Origin: Gp6-AA40 sp035492455
GTDB lineage: Bacteria > Acidobacteriota > Vicinamibacteria > Vicinamibacterales > UBA2999
Direction: 5' to 3'
NCBI GenBank assembly: GCA_035492455.1
Contig: DATJJE010000036.1
Span: 39,617-103,616 of the forward strand
Length of the DNA stretch: 64,000 bases
Part shown: one piece after another, positions 1 to 8,687 of the stretch
How positions within the stretch are numbered: the first letter of the stretch is position 1
How the letters are laid out: every line of letters begins with the position of its first letter
The notes under the pieces: model-generated
Seen by the model: the letters and a program-made list of their open reading frames with translations, nothing else
Told to the model about the DNA's origin: nothing
The model's database searches: none
Translations under genes and position numbers: made by a program

Positions 1-923
1 TACGCCGCGTACTCGTACATGCTGTGCCACGTCTGGTTCGTGTTGGAGTTCTGCACGAGCGTGCCGGAGACCGTCATCTTCAAGCTCGTGTTCAATGGAT
101 CCACGAACTCCTGGGGGACGACGAACGGACCGACCGGCTTGAAGCTGTCCCACCCCTTCTGCACCAGCCAGTCCTGGCGAACGGGATCCGGTGCGCGCTC
201 CTGGCGATCCGAGATGTCGTTGGTGTTCGTGTACCCGAACATGTAGTTCTTCACCTGATCGACAGGCACGCGGCGCATCGGCTTGCCGACGATGCCCAGC
301 ATCTCGCACTCGTACTCGTAATCCTTCCTCCGGTCGGCAACCCAGTTGATGACGGGATCGCCGTCCCCGATGAAGACCTCCGGGGTGTTCGGAATCATGA
401 ACAGGCGCGGGTTCTGCGGCCGGGTGTCGTTGGCGGCACGCTCCCAGATGCCCGGCATCGACGGCGGAATCTGCGGCGCCTGCGCGGGCGGCGGCGTTCC
501 CGGCACGGGACGGTAGTTGGAGAAGCCGTAGAACGCCAGTCGCGGCACGAATGGGCGCAACGCATCCACGGCTTTGTAGTCGTACACGTAGCCGGGCTTG
601 TTCGTCGCGATCGTCGGGGACACCCGTGCGACGATCTGTTTGATCTTGGGCCCCACAGTGCTCCACTGGTCCATGATCGACAACAGGTCGCCGGGAATGC
701 CGGTGAGATTCGCCGCCCGCGCCGCCGCCGGCAGCTCGATGACATACCCGCCGATCTGCTGCGGTTCGGTTGGGTAGCGGACGACGACACCTGCAAAAGT
801 CCGGTTCTGATACGAGAACATGCCGATGCCGAATCGCTCTGACGTTTGTGCCCCCGCCGGACGGACGCCAGTGCTCGTCAGCAGCACGACGGCAGCTACA
901 ACCAAGAGAAGAACCTTTCGCAT
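1..923 (-). CDS. Exported fumarylacetoacetate hydrolase (FAH)-family protein, partial
   Basis: The gene starts at 923 on the minus strand and runs off the left edge, giving 307 complete codons. Residues 1-25 form a Sec signal peptide (hydrophobic LLLVVAAVVLL, then a GAQ cleavage site). From about residue 175 the sequence matches the FAH C-terminal fold: VINWVADRRKDYEYECE leads into GIVGKP. Glu205 and Glu207 fit the E-x-E metal ligands, and Asp236 in NTNDISDR fits the third. FAH-family enzymes cleave or hydrolyse C-C bonds or isomerise 2-oxo acids with a divalent metal. The substrate cannot be read here. The start is well supported: GGAGG lies 6 nt upstream (930-934). The signal peptide is odd, because most FAH enzymes are cytosolic; a periplasmic role is inference. 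Confidence 0.85.
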   Translation of the reverse strand, partial: MRKVLLLVVAAVVLLTSTGVRPAGAQTSERFGIGMFSYQNRTFAGVVVRYPTEPQQIGGYVIELPAAARAANLTGIPGDLLSIMDQWSTVGPKIKQIVARVSPTIATNKPGYVYDYKAVDALRPFVPRLAFYGFSNYRPVPGTPPPAQAPQIPPSMPGIWERAANDTRPQNPRLFMIPNTPEVFIGDGDPVINWVADRRKDYEYECEMLGIVGKPMRRVPVDQVKNYMFGYTNTNDISDRQERAPDPVRQDWLVQKGWDSFKPVGPFVVPQEFVDPLNTSLKMTVSGTLVQNSNTNQTWHSMYEYAA

Positions 924-960
924 TGTTATCCTCCGCGAATGTCGGACGTCCAGGCCGGCT

Positions 961-989
961 AGGTTACGCCTATTGCCGTTCGGCGTCCA
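961..989 (-). promoter_or_regulatory. Possible sigma70-type promoter for the FAH-family gene
   Basis: On the minus strand TGGACG (984-989) and TAACCT (961-966) are separated by 17 bp, a plausible -35/-10 pair. Transcription would begin about 30 nt before the Shine-Dalgarno of the gene that starts at 923. The -35 matches the consensus only partly, so this is tentative. Confidence 0.3.
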
Positions 990-1009
990 TGCTAGGATTT
1001 CCGCCCTCA

Positions 1010-1636
1010 ATGCGCGTCCTCCTCATTATCCTGTGCCTTGGCGCCGCATCTGCCTCCGCGGCGCAGGATACGACAATCCGGCTCCAGGGCGAGGGCCGTC
1101 TGGGCCCCGCTGCCGATGAATTTCGCGGCACTTCCGCCGCCTACGGCTACGAGGGAACGCCGTATTCTGTTGTGCCCGCCATGATCGAGCTGGCGCGCAT
1201 CGGCGGCGATGATGTCGTCTACGAACCCGGCTGCGGCGACGCGCGCGTGCTGATTGCCGCGATGAACGCCGGGGCGCGCGCGGGCCTCGGTGTCGACATC
1301 GATCCTGATCTCGCCGAGGTTGCCTATGCGGCGGTGAAATCCGCGGGACTCCAGGACAGGGTCGAAGTCCGCTGGGGCAACGCGCTCACGGTGGACATGT
1401 CAAAGGCGACGGTCGTCTTTCTGTTCATGGGCGAAGCGTTCAACCTCGTGATGCGGCCGCTGTTCTGGCAGCAGCTGCCGATCGGCGCCCGCGTCGTTTC
1501 CAACGATTTCGCCATGGGCGACTGGAGGCCGGACCGCACCGTCCGCGTCGTTACACCCGGTCGCACGTATACGCTGTATCTTTGGACGATCACTCAGGAG
1601 GTCAAGAACAGGGCAGGTGCTGCTTCTCTCCCTTGA
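1010..1636 (+). CDS. Exported class I SAM-dependent methyltransferase
   Basis: Predicted 208 aa. Residues 1-18 (MRVLLIILCLGAASASAA) look like a signal peptide, which is why this ATG is preferred over an in-frame ATG at 989. The Rossmann SAM site is clear: motif I VVYEPGCGDARV (69-80) and the acidic loop GVDIDPD (94-100), followed by a VVFLFMGEAF strand. The C-terminal part (RVVSNDFAMGDW) matches a family of small methyltransferases that often carry an N-terminal hydrophobic segment and recall the FAM173-like protein-lysine methyltransferases; the target here is unknown. The 3' end overlaps tsaB by 20 nt, so the two are probably co-transcribed. There is no clear ribosome-binding site, and the 5' region (924-1009) is shared with the divergent FAH gene. 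Confidence 0.75.
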   Translation: MRVLLIILCLGAASASAAQDTTIRLQGEGRLGPAADEFRGTSAAYGYEGTPYSVVPAMIELARIGGDDVVYEPGCGDARVLIAAMNAGARAGLGVDIDPDLAEVAYAAVKSAGLQDRVEVRWGNALTVDMSKATVVFLFMGEAFNLVMRPLFWQQLPIGARVVSNDFAMGDWRPDRTVRVVTPGRTYTLYLWTITQEVKNRAGAASLP

Positions 1637-2348
1637 TACGACGACGCCCAAGGCGAGCTGTGCGGTAGCCCGCGACGGCGTCGTCCTCAACGAGGAGCCA
1701 ATCGACACGTCACGCCAGCTGGCGCTGCAGCTGCCGGGCGCTCTGCGCGACATCCTCGATCTCTCCGCCGTATCGCTGCACGACGTGGACGCCTTTGCCG
1801 TCGCCACCGGCCCCGGATCGTTCACCGGCCTTCGCATCGGCATCGCGACCATGCAGGGGCTGGCGTTCGGTCGCGGCAAACCGCTGATCGGCATCTCTGG
1901 TTTCGCGGCGCTGCGCGCGGTGGCGGGGTCGGCGTTTCTCGGCTCGCGCATCGCGACCTGGGTTGACGCATGGCGCGGCGATGTCTACGCGTCGCTGTTC
2001 GAGGACGGCCATCAGGTTGCCGAGCCCGTGGTGGCAAAGCCAATAGACCTGCTGGACGAAATGGTGCGCGGCAAACCGGCGGTCTACACCAATGATGTGC
2101 TGTTCATCGGCGATGGTGCCGAGACGTATAGAGATCTAATAGCGTCGCGCCTCGGCCATGCGGCGAGGATTGCGGATCCTTCGACTCCGTTAGTGGCCGC
2201 AGTGATCGCCATGCTCGCCACCATCGAATACAAGAATGGCAACCGTCCGGCGCCGCACGCGATTCGTCCAATCTATGTGCGCCGCTCTGACGCAGAATTA
2301 GCAAGAGATCGGATTTCCGATTCCGGATCCCGGATCCCGCAGCGATGA
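1617..2348 (+). CDS. tsaB: tRNA threonylcarbamoyladenosine biosynthesis protein TsaB
   Basis: TsaB is the inactive paralogue of TsaD and acts as its partner, with TsaE and TsaC, in making t6A37 on ANN-decoding tRNAs. The 243-aa product begins LLLSLDTTTPKASCAV and carries the family signature AFAVATGPGSFTGLRIG near residues 60-76, followed by the helix that mediates dimerisation. It starts with GTG at 1617 inside the end of the methyltransferase gene; AGGAGG lies at 1596-1601, a rather long spacing. It overlaps rimI by ATGA, the usual tsaB-rimI pairing. The last ten or so residues (ISDSGSRIPQR) are encoded by a heptamer repeat array, not by conserved family sequence. Confidence 0.93.
   Translation: MLLLSLDTTTPKASCAVARDGVVLNEEPIDTSRQLALQLPGALRDILDLSAVSLHDVDAFAVATGPGSFTGLRIGIATMQGLAFGRGKPLIGISGFAALRAVAGSAFLGSRIATWVDAWRGDVYASLFEDGHQVAEPVVAKPIDLLDEMVRGKPAVYTNDVLFIGDGAETYRDLIASRLGHAARIADPSTPLVAAVIAMLATIEYKNGNRPAPHAIRPIYVRRSDAELARDRISDSGSRIPQR
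2311..2339. repeat. Heptamer repeat array inside the tsaB 3' end
   Basis: About four tandem units of roughly 7 bp, two of them exactly GGATCCC, the others GGATTTCC and GATTCC. They lie in the last codons of tsaB and encode its non-conserved tail. The same unit type recurs at 7803-7880 and 58524-58558. Confidence 0.75.
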
Positions 2349-2812
2349 ACGTGGTCCCTGCGTTTCGCATCGATCTGCTCGAGGGCGAGAAGGATCTCGA
2401 AGGCGTCCTCGAGGTTGAGCGGGAATCGTTCACCAGTCCGTGGACGCGCGAGATGTACAACTGGGAGCTGCAGAATCGCGCCGTCTGCCACATCTACATC
2501 GTCCGTACGCCGGAGTGTCCTGTCGCGGGCTTCTGCGCGTTCTGGCTCGTCTTCGACGAGATTCACATCAACAACATTGCGCTGCGGCCGCAGTACCGCA
2601 GCAACGGATACGGAACCGCGTTGATGGAGTACGTGCTGGGCGAAGCGCGGCGGCTCGGCGCCAGACGCGCGACGCTCGAAGTGCGCGCAGGAAATACCGG
2701 GGCACGGCGATTGTACGAACGGCTCGGCTTCTACGTTGCCGGTACGCGTCGCAACTACTACACGAACCCGGTTGAGGATGCTTTGATCTTGTGGCGTGAC
2801 GATCCTTCGTGA
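2345..2812 (+). CDS. rimI: Ribosomal-protein-alanine N-acetyltransferase RimI
   Basis: GNAT-fold acetyltransferase of 155 aa that in characterised bacteria acetylates the N-terminal alanine of ribosomal protein S18. The acetyl-CoA pyrophosphate-binding motif is visible as RPQYRSNGYGTAL (81-93). Strand beta5 and the following helix read ATLEVRAGNTGARRLYERLGF, and the RimI-typical Tyr pair is in RRNYYTNP (136-142). It begins four bases inside tsaB (ATGA), which implies translational coupling. Family members acetylate various substrates, so the S18 target is inferred from sequence and synteny. Confidence 0.9.
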   Translation: MNVVPAFRIDLLEGEKDLEGVLEVERESFTSPWTREMYNWELQNRAVCHIYIVRTPECPVAGFCAFWLVFDEIHINNIALRPQYRSNGYGTALMEYVLGEARRLGARRATLEVRAGNTGARRLYERLGFYVAGTRRNYYTNPVEDALILWRDDPS

Positions 2813-2868
2813 TACTTTCCGGCGTAGCGACCGATTTACCGGCCTTTCGAGATAAAGGAGGGCGGCGT

Positions 2869-3111
2869 ATGAGCGCAGCAGAAGCGCAGGAAGTGAAGAA
2901 CTTCCTGCTGGCGAGTGACCCTCAGTTCAAATCACTCGCCGAGCAGCACCACGAACTGGACGATCGCCTCCACCAGCTCATCGAGAAACACTACCTTTCA
3001 ACCTCCGAACAATTCGAAGAAGTTACCCTCAAGAAAAAGAAACTCGCGCTCAAGGATCAGATGGAAACGATGCTCCGCGAGTACGCACGTCAGCACCAAC
3101 GCGCTTCCTAG
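2869..3111 (+). CDS. YdcH-like small coiled-coil protein (DUF465)
   Basis: An 80-aa charged protein predicted to be almost entirely helical, with the DUF465 pattern: ASDPQFKSLAEQHHELDDRLHQ, then a second helix rich in Lys and Glu (TLKKKKLALKDQME). The start at 2869 follows a strong AAAGGAGG at 2855-2862. A longer reading frame from 2809 would add about 20 unconserved residues and is not used. DUF465 proteins are widespread but of unknown function. Confidence 0.82.
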   Translation: MSAAEAQEVKNFLLASDPQFKSLAEQHHELDDRLHQLIEKHYLSTSEQFEEVTLKKKKLALKDQMETMLREYARQHQRAS

Positions 3112-3128
3112 CGCAAAAAATTAGATTC

Positions 3129-3150
3129 GGGCGGGTCTTCAGACCCGCCC
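3129..3150. repeat. Short palindromic repeat between ydcH-like gene and psd
   Basis: A perfect 10-bp stem, GGGCGGGTCT with AGACCCGCCC, closes a 2-nt loop. It lies 17 nt after a stop codon and could act as a transcription or mRNA-stability element. There is no T-tract after it. It belongs to the palindrome family also seen at 9647, 30081, 38281, 42079 and 46615. Confidence 0.7.
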
Positions 3151-3182
3151 CTCACCGCGCAGCTCCCGTTACCATTGCGTAG

Positions 3183-3833
3183 ATGCGCATTGACCCGGCC
3201 GGGTGGCCGTTCATCGGCGGCTCGCTGATCCTCGCCGTCGTGGCGCTGTGGTTCATCGGCGCTGGCGGCGCGGCGATCTTTCTCGCTCTCGCCTGTTTCT
3301 TCCTGTTCTTCTTTCGCGATCCGGACCGGCCGATAACAAAGGACGCTGATGCGGTACTGTCGCCGGCCGACGGGCGCGTACTGATCGCCGGCGCGCCAAC
3401 TGGACAGGCCCGTCCCTCAGGCAACTGGCAGCAAATCAGCATCTTTCTGTCGCCCATGGACGTGCACGTCAACCGTATGCCGATTGGCGGACGAGTGACC
3501 AACGTGGAGTATCATCCCGGCCGTTTCCTTCCGGCATACCGGCATGAATCCGGGGACCTCAACGAGTACACGGAGGTCACCGTGGACCATAACGGCCAGC
3601 TGATTGTGGTCCGGCAGATCGTCGGGGTGCTGGCGCGGCGCATCGTCTGCCGAATCAAGGAGGGCGACGTCGTCGAGGCCGGCGATCGGTTCGGCGTCAT
3701 GAAATTCGGATCGCGCATGGATATCTTCGTGCCGACGAGCGCGAAGATCGCGGTCAGGGTGAACGATAAAGTTGTTGGAGGCGTAACAGTTATTGCGAGG
3801 CTGTCGGCGCGTGGTGCGCCTCCCGCCGAATGA
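3183..3833 (+). CDS. psd: Phosphatidylserine decarboxylase proenzyme
   Basis: Decarboxylates phosphatidylserine to phosphatidylethanolamine at the inner membrane. The 216-aa form is the short PSD type: a hydrophobic N-terminal pair of segments (10-45), the FFFRDPDRP motif, LSPADGRV (59-66), then the histidine-containing SPMDVHVNRMP (90-100). The self-cleavage site that makes the pyruvoyl group is KFGSRMD, so Gly176-Ser177. Start ATG 3183 lacks an obvious Shine-Dalgarno. The 3' end overlaps pssA by four bases, so substrate-making and substrate-using enzymes are coupled. Confidence 0.93.
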   Translation: MRIDPAGWPFIGGSLILAVVALWFIGAGGAAIFLALACFFLFFFRDPDRPITKDADAVLSPADGRVLIAGAPTGQARPSGNWQQISIFLSPMDVHVNRMPIGGRVTNVEYHPGRFLPAYRHESGDLNEYTEVTVDHNGQLIVVRQIVGVLARRIVCRIKEGDVVEAGDRFGVMKFGSRMDIFVPTSAKIAVRVNDKVVGGVTVIARLSARGAPPAE

Positions 3834-4672
3834 TGAGCGACGAAACCGATAACCCGACGCCGCGGATACGCATGTTCACGCCGACGCGGCGCGCGACCGA
3901 TCGCCAGGCGCGGCGATTCCGCCGCGGCGTCTATCTGCTGCCGAGCATGTTCACGCTGGCGAATATGTTCAGCGGCTACGCCTGCATTGTCTATGCGATG
4001 CGCGGCGAGCTGGAGAAGGCCGCGCCGCTGATCGGCCTCGCCATCATCGTCGACATGCTCGACGGCCGCGTCGCCCGCATGACCGGCACAACCAGCCAGT
4101 TCGGCGTCGAATTCGACTCGCTCGCCGATGTGATCTCGTTCGGCGTCGCGCCCGCGATCATGGCGTTTCAGTGGGGGCTGCAGCCGCTCGGCCGCGTCGG
4201 GTGGGCGGCCGGCTTTGTGTTCGTTGCCGGCGCAGCCATCCGTCTCGCGCGCTTCAACATCCAGACTGGGAGCGTCGACAAGAAGTATTTCGTTGGTCTG
4301 CCGAGCCCGGCGGCGGCCGCCGTCCCAGCCACGACAATCTTTCTGTATCCGCAGGGATTCCGCTCGCCGCTCGAGGCGCTGGCGGTGCTCGCACTCGTGA
4401 TCGTGCCAGGGCTGCTGATGGTCAGCACGATCCGTTTCTACAGCTTCAAGACGCTCGATCTGCAGTCGCGCCGCGCCTACCCGGTGCTGGCGCTGCTGGC
4501 ACTCGGTCTCGCTCTGCTGTCGGCGCACGAGGTCATGCTCGTCGTGCTCTCGTACACCTACATGATGTCGGGACCCGTCATGTGGGCGTGGTCACGCCTG
4601 CATCGCCATGCGCCCGAAGAGCATCAAGAAGTTGCAGCGGCGAAGGCGACCCCGACTTCGAAGCTTCAGTAA
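3830..4672 (+). CDS. pssA: CDP-diacylglycerol-serine O-phosphatidyltransferase
   Basis: Makes phosphatidylserine from CDP-diacylglycerol and serine, directly before the Psd step. The CDP-alcohol phosphotransferase signature D-x2-DG-x2-AR-x8-G-x3-D-x3-D is fully present in the segment beginning DMLDGRVARM and ending VEFDSLAD. Several membrane helices follow (FVFVAGAAIRLARF, LEALAVLALVIVPGLLMVS, VLALLALGLALLS). At 280 aa it is typical of the membrane-embedded PssA type. Its 3' end overlaps the convergent sensor-kinase gene by 7 bp. Confidence 0.93.
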   Translation: MMSDETDNPTPRIRMFTPTRRATDRQARRFRRGVYLLPSMFTLANMFSGYACIVYAMRGELEKAAPLIGLAIIVDMLDGRVARMTGTTSQFGVEFDSLADVISFGVAPAIMAFQWGLQPLGRVGWAAGFVFVAGAAIRLARFNIQTGSVDKKYFVGLPSPAAAAVPATTIFLYPQGFRSPLEALAVLALVIVPGLLMVSTIRFYSFKTLDLQSRRAYPVLALLALGLALLSAHEVMLVVLSYTYMMSGPVMWAWSRLHRHAPEEHQEVAAAKATPTSKLQ

Positions 4673-7600
4673 GCCGATTCGACAGCCTCGGACAGCGGCA
4701 GTCTGATTTCGACGGTTGTGCCGCGACCCGACTCGCTCGCCACGGCGATTGTTCCACCGTTCAATTCCACGTTGCGCTTTGCGATAGGCAGGCCGAGACC
4801 CGTGCCGCTCGCCTTGGTCGAGAAGTACGGCTCGAACGCACGCGCCAGCGCGTCGGCATCCATCCCCGCACCGGTATCGGCGACGCGGATGCGCACGGCA
4901 TCCTCTTCGTGCGAGGCGATCACCGTCAGCGTTCCACGCGATCCCATCGCATGCAGCGCGTTCTCGACGATGTTTGTCAGCGATCGACTGATCAGTGACT
5001 TATCGATATAGACCGACGGAAGATCCGCAGGCACGTCGACGTTGAATTCGACCTGGCCCGCCAGCGCACTCCGATATGGGTCGATGATTTCGTGCAGCAT
5101 GCCGGCCGGATCGACCGGGGCGCGCTGCACCGTAGGCGATGAAGCGAAGCTGGAGAACTCGGACGCGATCTGGCGCAGCAGTTTGACCTGCGTGAGGATC
5201 GTGTTGACCGACTGATCGAGAACAGGACTGAGCGGCTCTCCGCGGTCCGTATTCACGCGGCGCAGATGTTCGGCGTTGAGCTGAATGGGCGTCAGCGGAT
5301 TCTTGATCTCGTGCGCGACCTGCCGCGCCATTTCCGCCCACGCCTCGAGGCGATTCGTGCGTTCGAGCTCGGCTCGCTGGCGTTCGAGGTGGTGCGCCAT
5401 GCGGTTGAAGTCGTCGACCAGACGTCCAAGCTCGTCGGAAGAACTGGCGACGACGCGGGCGTTGAACTCCCCGCCGGCAATGCGGTGTGTCGCCCGTGTC
5501 AGACGGTTTACCGGATCCGCGATGCGCTCGGCCATCGAGTAGCCGATGGCCGCACCCCCCAGGATGAACAGCAGCGCGGCCAGGAGCACTCGGCGATCGA
5601 GCGTGTCGATTTGCGATTCAATCGCCTGCGCGCGTGAGGCGAGCGGCACCGTCAGGATCGCATCCACCTGGCGTGCCGTCACATGCGTACCCGCCACAAG
5701 AAACGGCTGCGCGCCTCCGATTTGCTCGTTCACAACAGTCGTTGCCTCGTTCCTAAGCTCGAGAGGCACGTACACATCCGCGGGCGTTCGGATCGGCAGC
5801 ACGCCGGATGCGAACAGGTTGCGCTCGCTGGTCGCAAGCAGACGCGGACCGCTGAAGATGTTGACGTCCTGATCGATTAGGCGGCTCACCCACACCATGA
5901 GGTTGTCGTCGATGGCGACCCCCTGCTGCACCGCCCGCGGCGCCACCAGATCCTCGACGACGCGTTGCGCGGCGGAGGCGGTACGCACCGCCTCCTGCTC
6001 GACATTTGCCCGCATCTGATCGGCGACGTAGTTGCGCGTGACAACCGCGAGCAGCACGACAGGAACAACCGCAGCGGCGACAAATGCGAGAAACAGCTTG
6101 CGATAGAAGCTTGCGCGGATTTCGCGGAGCAGGGCTCGCGCGGTCGTGGTGCGACGGGCGACCGTGCTGAAGAGGGCCGCCAGCAGAACGAGTGCGAGAA
6201 ATGTGACGGCGGCGATCACCGTCAACTCGGCGAGGTTCATCATGTGGCCGAGCACGCTGACCACGGGAAAGCCGAGGGCGTAGATGCCACCGCGATCGCT
6301 CAGCAGGTACACGTCGTACTGTTCTTTATCACGCTGCAGGCGCGCCCACAGGGGTGAGCGCGACTCGGCGAGTGTCTGAAAGACCGGATCGCTCATCTGC
6401 CACGCCGTTTCGTTCGACGCGTACAACGACATCCGGCTCCAGCCGTACACCGCAAACTCGACATCGCCGCCCGAGACGCCTTCTTCACGCGCCGGCTCCG
6501 CGGGCCGCAGCAGCTCGACGTATGGGCTCTTCGACGCGATGAACGGCAGGTTCGCATAGTCGAGCATCGCGTGCACGACCAGGGAACCAACTACATGCGA
6601 CGTGCCGGTCGGATCGTTGATGCACACCGCGCGGCTGGCGCTCAACACGCGCCGTTCGACAGCAAAGAAGGGCGACACTTCCTCGAACACGTCCCAGGTG
6701 CAGCCCTCGTCTTCTGATGTCGGCACGGCATTCAGATCGTCCGGGAGATTGAACGCGAACCGGCTGACGAGACGGCCCTCAGGCCCGAACAATTCGACGG
6801 ACGATGTGATCGGGTAGGCGGCAAGACCGGTAATCCGCCACACCTGGAACGCGCGATCGGTGAGCGCTTCGGACCCTGCGGGTCCAGGCGGCACGGATAC
6901 GAGATCGGCGAGGCCCGGGAACGCGTCGATCTGCTGCAGGCTTTGCTGCATCAACGACTGAATCGTCCGCCGCTGATTGAGTGCCTGCGGACCGAAACGC
7001 GTCTCCACGAGCTGTGTCTTTGCCCGGTGCGCGAGCTCGAAGATGTCGGCATAGAACGCGAGCGCCGGCAGAATGAGCCCGATCGACAACAGCATCAGGC
7101 GGAACGCCTGCGATCCCTGACGGTAGCGGCCTTTCAGCCGCGTTGCGAAAATGGCCACGAAGACCGCCAACGCCAGCGCGATGAACAGCGGGCGATACGC
7201 GGCGGCGACCTCCGCACGTGTCATGACAAGCAAGTACGGAAGCGTCCAGCACGCGATGGTGCCGAGGCGAATGCTCCATCCGCCGCGCGCAATCCACCAC
7301 GGCAGATAGGCCGCCCTGAACACCAGCACCATCGCGGCGAGCAAGGTGGCATCCCAGATGACGATGCCGACCTGGAGGGCGGTGAGAGCCGTGTTCCAGG
7401 GATGGAGCGAGAAGTGGAGCAGGTCGAGCGTGGTGTTGGCGACGGTATCCGCCAGCAGCGCGTGGTGCGACGCAAGCAGGATTACGGCGATGACACCGGC
7501 TACACCCTGCGCGGCGAAGAACGCGATCATCGTCGCCAGCGAATCGACCGTCAAACGCGCGCGGCGGCGATCTACGCGCCACGCTTCGAAGGCGAAGAAA

Positions 7601-8673
7601 GCGAGGGCAACGAGACCCGCTGCCGTAGATGCGGTGACGAAAAAATCGAACGGCGAGGCGAGGAACGGCCGCATCAACGGAGATGCGTACTCGGCAGCGG
7701 AGAAGATGGGTGCGTCGGACCAGTCGGCCGGGGAGGCGATGCGAAGGAGGTACCGGCCACCGAGGATCGCGGAGGCGATGGCGGCAAGTGCCGCTACGTA
7801 ACGGGATCCGGAAACCGGGATCCTGGATCCGTCATGAAACTTCGGATCCCTGATCCCTGATTCCGGATTCCGGGCATCCCGCCAATCGAGCAGCGGGCCG
7901 CACAGGAGCAGCAGGAACACCGCGGCGGTCATTTCGGCGATGGAGAACGTCATCTGCCGCCAGCGTGTGCGTGCCTGGGCCAGATCGGAGGGTGTCACAA
8001 CTGCGGTGACGAGGTGACGGCCGTTCGGGCCCGTGACGTCGATGCGATCAGGATCGGGCGTGATGCGGATGTCTTCGAACGCGAGCTCGAGCGAGACGGG
8101 AACCAGTTCTCCAGGGAATTGGAACTGGTCAACGCGCGTCACGGCGCCCGATGAACTCGGGGGGCGAATCGATTGTTCCGCCGCGACCGTGCCAATGCGA
8201 TCGCCATGAGCGTCGTTGACCGGCATGGCGTACACGAGGCGCAAGCCGAGCGCGCCCTGCGCGATGAACCATGCCTCGTCACCTTCGAGCCTGTCCTTCG
8301 GCAGCTCTGATGGTCGGCCCGCCCATGCGATCGGGCGGTCTGCCGCATAGGCCGTGACGGCAAGTTCGACGTCGGCCGTTTGCGCGACGGCGGCATTCTG
8401 TGCTGCGTCAAAGAGCTTGCGCGCAGCCGTTTCGTCGCCGCGGCTGGCGTTTACGAGCGTGTCGGCATCCGACACTCGACGCGCCATCACGCGCAGGCCA
8501 TTCGACATCACCCCAAACGCGCCACGGACGTCGCGTTCGACGCGCGCGCGAATCGCCGCGTCGCTGGCGCCGAGCACCGCGCGTTCACCGATACGTCCCG
8601 CCGCCAGTACGGCCAGCCCGCAGACGGCACCCGTCAGGGCGATTCCGGTGAGGCGTCGAACCAGTGAGGTCAC
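4666..8673 (-). CDS. Very large NtrY-like sensor histidine kinase
   Basis: A 1335-aa membrane kinase. Order: TM near 8-26; extracytoplasmic region to about 235; multi-helix membrane block 240-545; second extracytoplasmic region 550-800; TMs near 812-836 and 860-879; a third sensor region to about 1025; TM 1028-1046; HAMP about 1047-1100; HisKA with phospho-acceptor His1121 in VAHEIKNPLTP; N box with Asn1238 (TNIVENALHAM); G1 DTGAGM (1266); G2 GTGLGL (1290). The C-terminal half is NtrY-like. No response regulator is adjacent, so it is an orphan here. The start is GTG at 8673, only 14 bp from the divergent gene at 8688. A heptamer repeat (7803-7880) adds 26 codons in a linker near residues 265-290. 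Confidence 0.88.
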   Translation of the reverse strand: MTSLVRRLTGIALTGAVCGLAVLAAGRIGERAVLGASDAAIRARVERDVRGAFGVMSNGLRVMARRVSDADTLVNASRGDETAARKLFDAAQNAAVAQTADVELAVTAYAADRPIAWAGRPSELPKDRLEGDEAWFIAQGALGLRLVYAMPVNDAHGDRIGTVAAEQSIRPPSSSGAVTRVDQFQFPGELVPVSLELAFEDIRITPDPDRIDVTGPNGRHLVTAVVTPSDLAQARTRWRQMTFSIAEMTAAVFLLLLCGPLLDWRDARNPESGIRDPKFHDGSRIPVSGSRYVAALAAIASAILGGRYLLRIASPADWSDAPIFSAAEYASPLMRPFLASPFDFFVTASTAAGLVALAFFAFEAWRVDRRRARLTVDSLATMIAFFAAQGVAGVIAVILLASHHALLADTVANTTLDLLHFSLHPWNTALTALQVGIVIWDATLLAAMVLVFRAAYLPWWIARGGWSIRLGTIACWTLPYLLVMTRAEVAAAYRPLFIALALAVFVAIFATRLKGRYRQGSQAFRLMLLSIGLILPALAFYADIFELAHRAKTQLVETRFGPQALNQRRTIQSLMQQSLQQIDAFPGLADLVSVPPGPAGSEALTDRAFQVWRITGLAAYPITSSVELFGPEGRLVSRFAFNLPDDLNAVPTSEDEGCTWDVFEEVSPFFAVERRVLSASRAVCINDPTGTSHVVGSLVVHAMLDYANLPFIASKSPYVELLRPAEPAREEGVSGGDVEFAVYGWSRMSLYASNETAWQMSDPVFQTLAESRSPLWARLQRDKEQYDVYLLSDRGGIYALGFPVVSVLGHMMNLAELTVIAAVTFLALVLLAALFSTVARRTTTARALLREIRASFYRKLFLAFVAAAVVPVVLLAVVTRNYVADQMRANVEQEAVRTASAAQRVVEDLVAPRAVQQGVAIDDNLMVWVSRLIDQDVNIFSGPRLLATSERNLFASGVLPIRTPADVYVPLELRNEATTVVNEQIGGAQPFLVAGTHVTARQVDAILTVPLASRAQAIESQIDTLDRRVLLAALLFILGGAAIGYSMAERIADPVNRLTRATHRIAGGEFNARVVASSSDELGRLVDDFNRMAHHLERQRAELERTNRLEAWAEMARQVAHEIKNPLTPIQLNAEHLRRVNTDRGEPLSPVLDQSVNTILTQVKLLRQIASEFSSFASSPTVQRAPVDPAGMLHEIIDPYRSALAGQVEFNVDVPADLPSVYIDKSLISRSLTNIVENALHAMGSRGTLTVIASHEEDAVRIRVADTGAGMDADALARAFEPYFSTKASGTGLGLPIAKRNVELNGGTIAVASESGRGTTVEIRLPLSEAVESAY
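7803..7880. repeat. Inverted heptamer repeat element inside the sensor-kinase gene
   Basis: The left arm (7803-7830) holds four 7-bp units such as GGGATCC and TGGATCC. The right arm (7843-7880) holds units such as GGATCCC and GATTCCG in the opposite sense, with a loop of about 12 nt. The 78-bp length is a multiple of three, so the reading frame survives. The encoded Arg/Ser/Pro-rich segment lies between two membrane helices. Confidence 0.75.
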
Positions 8674-8687
8674 ATGGATGATTTAAC

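Noticed and set aside
24..842. A plus-strand open frame of 272 codons at the left edge
   Set aside because: It is Arg/His-rich antisense to the FAH-family gene, which has a signal peptide, ribosome-binding site and family motifs on the minus strand.
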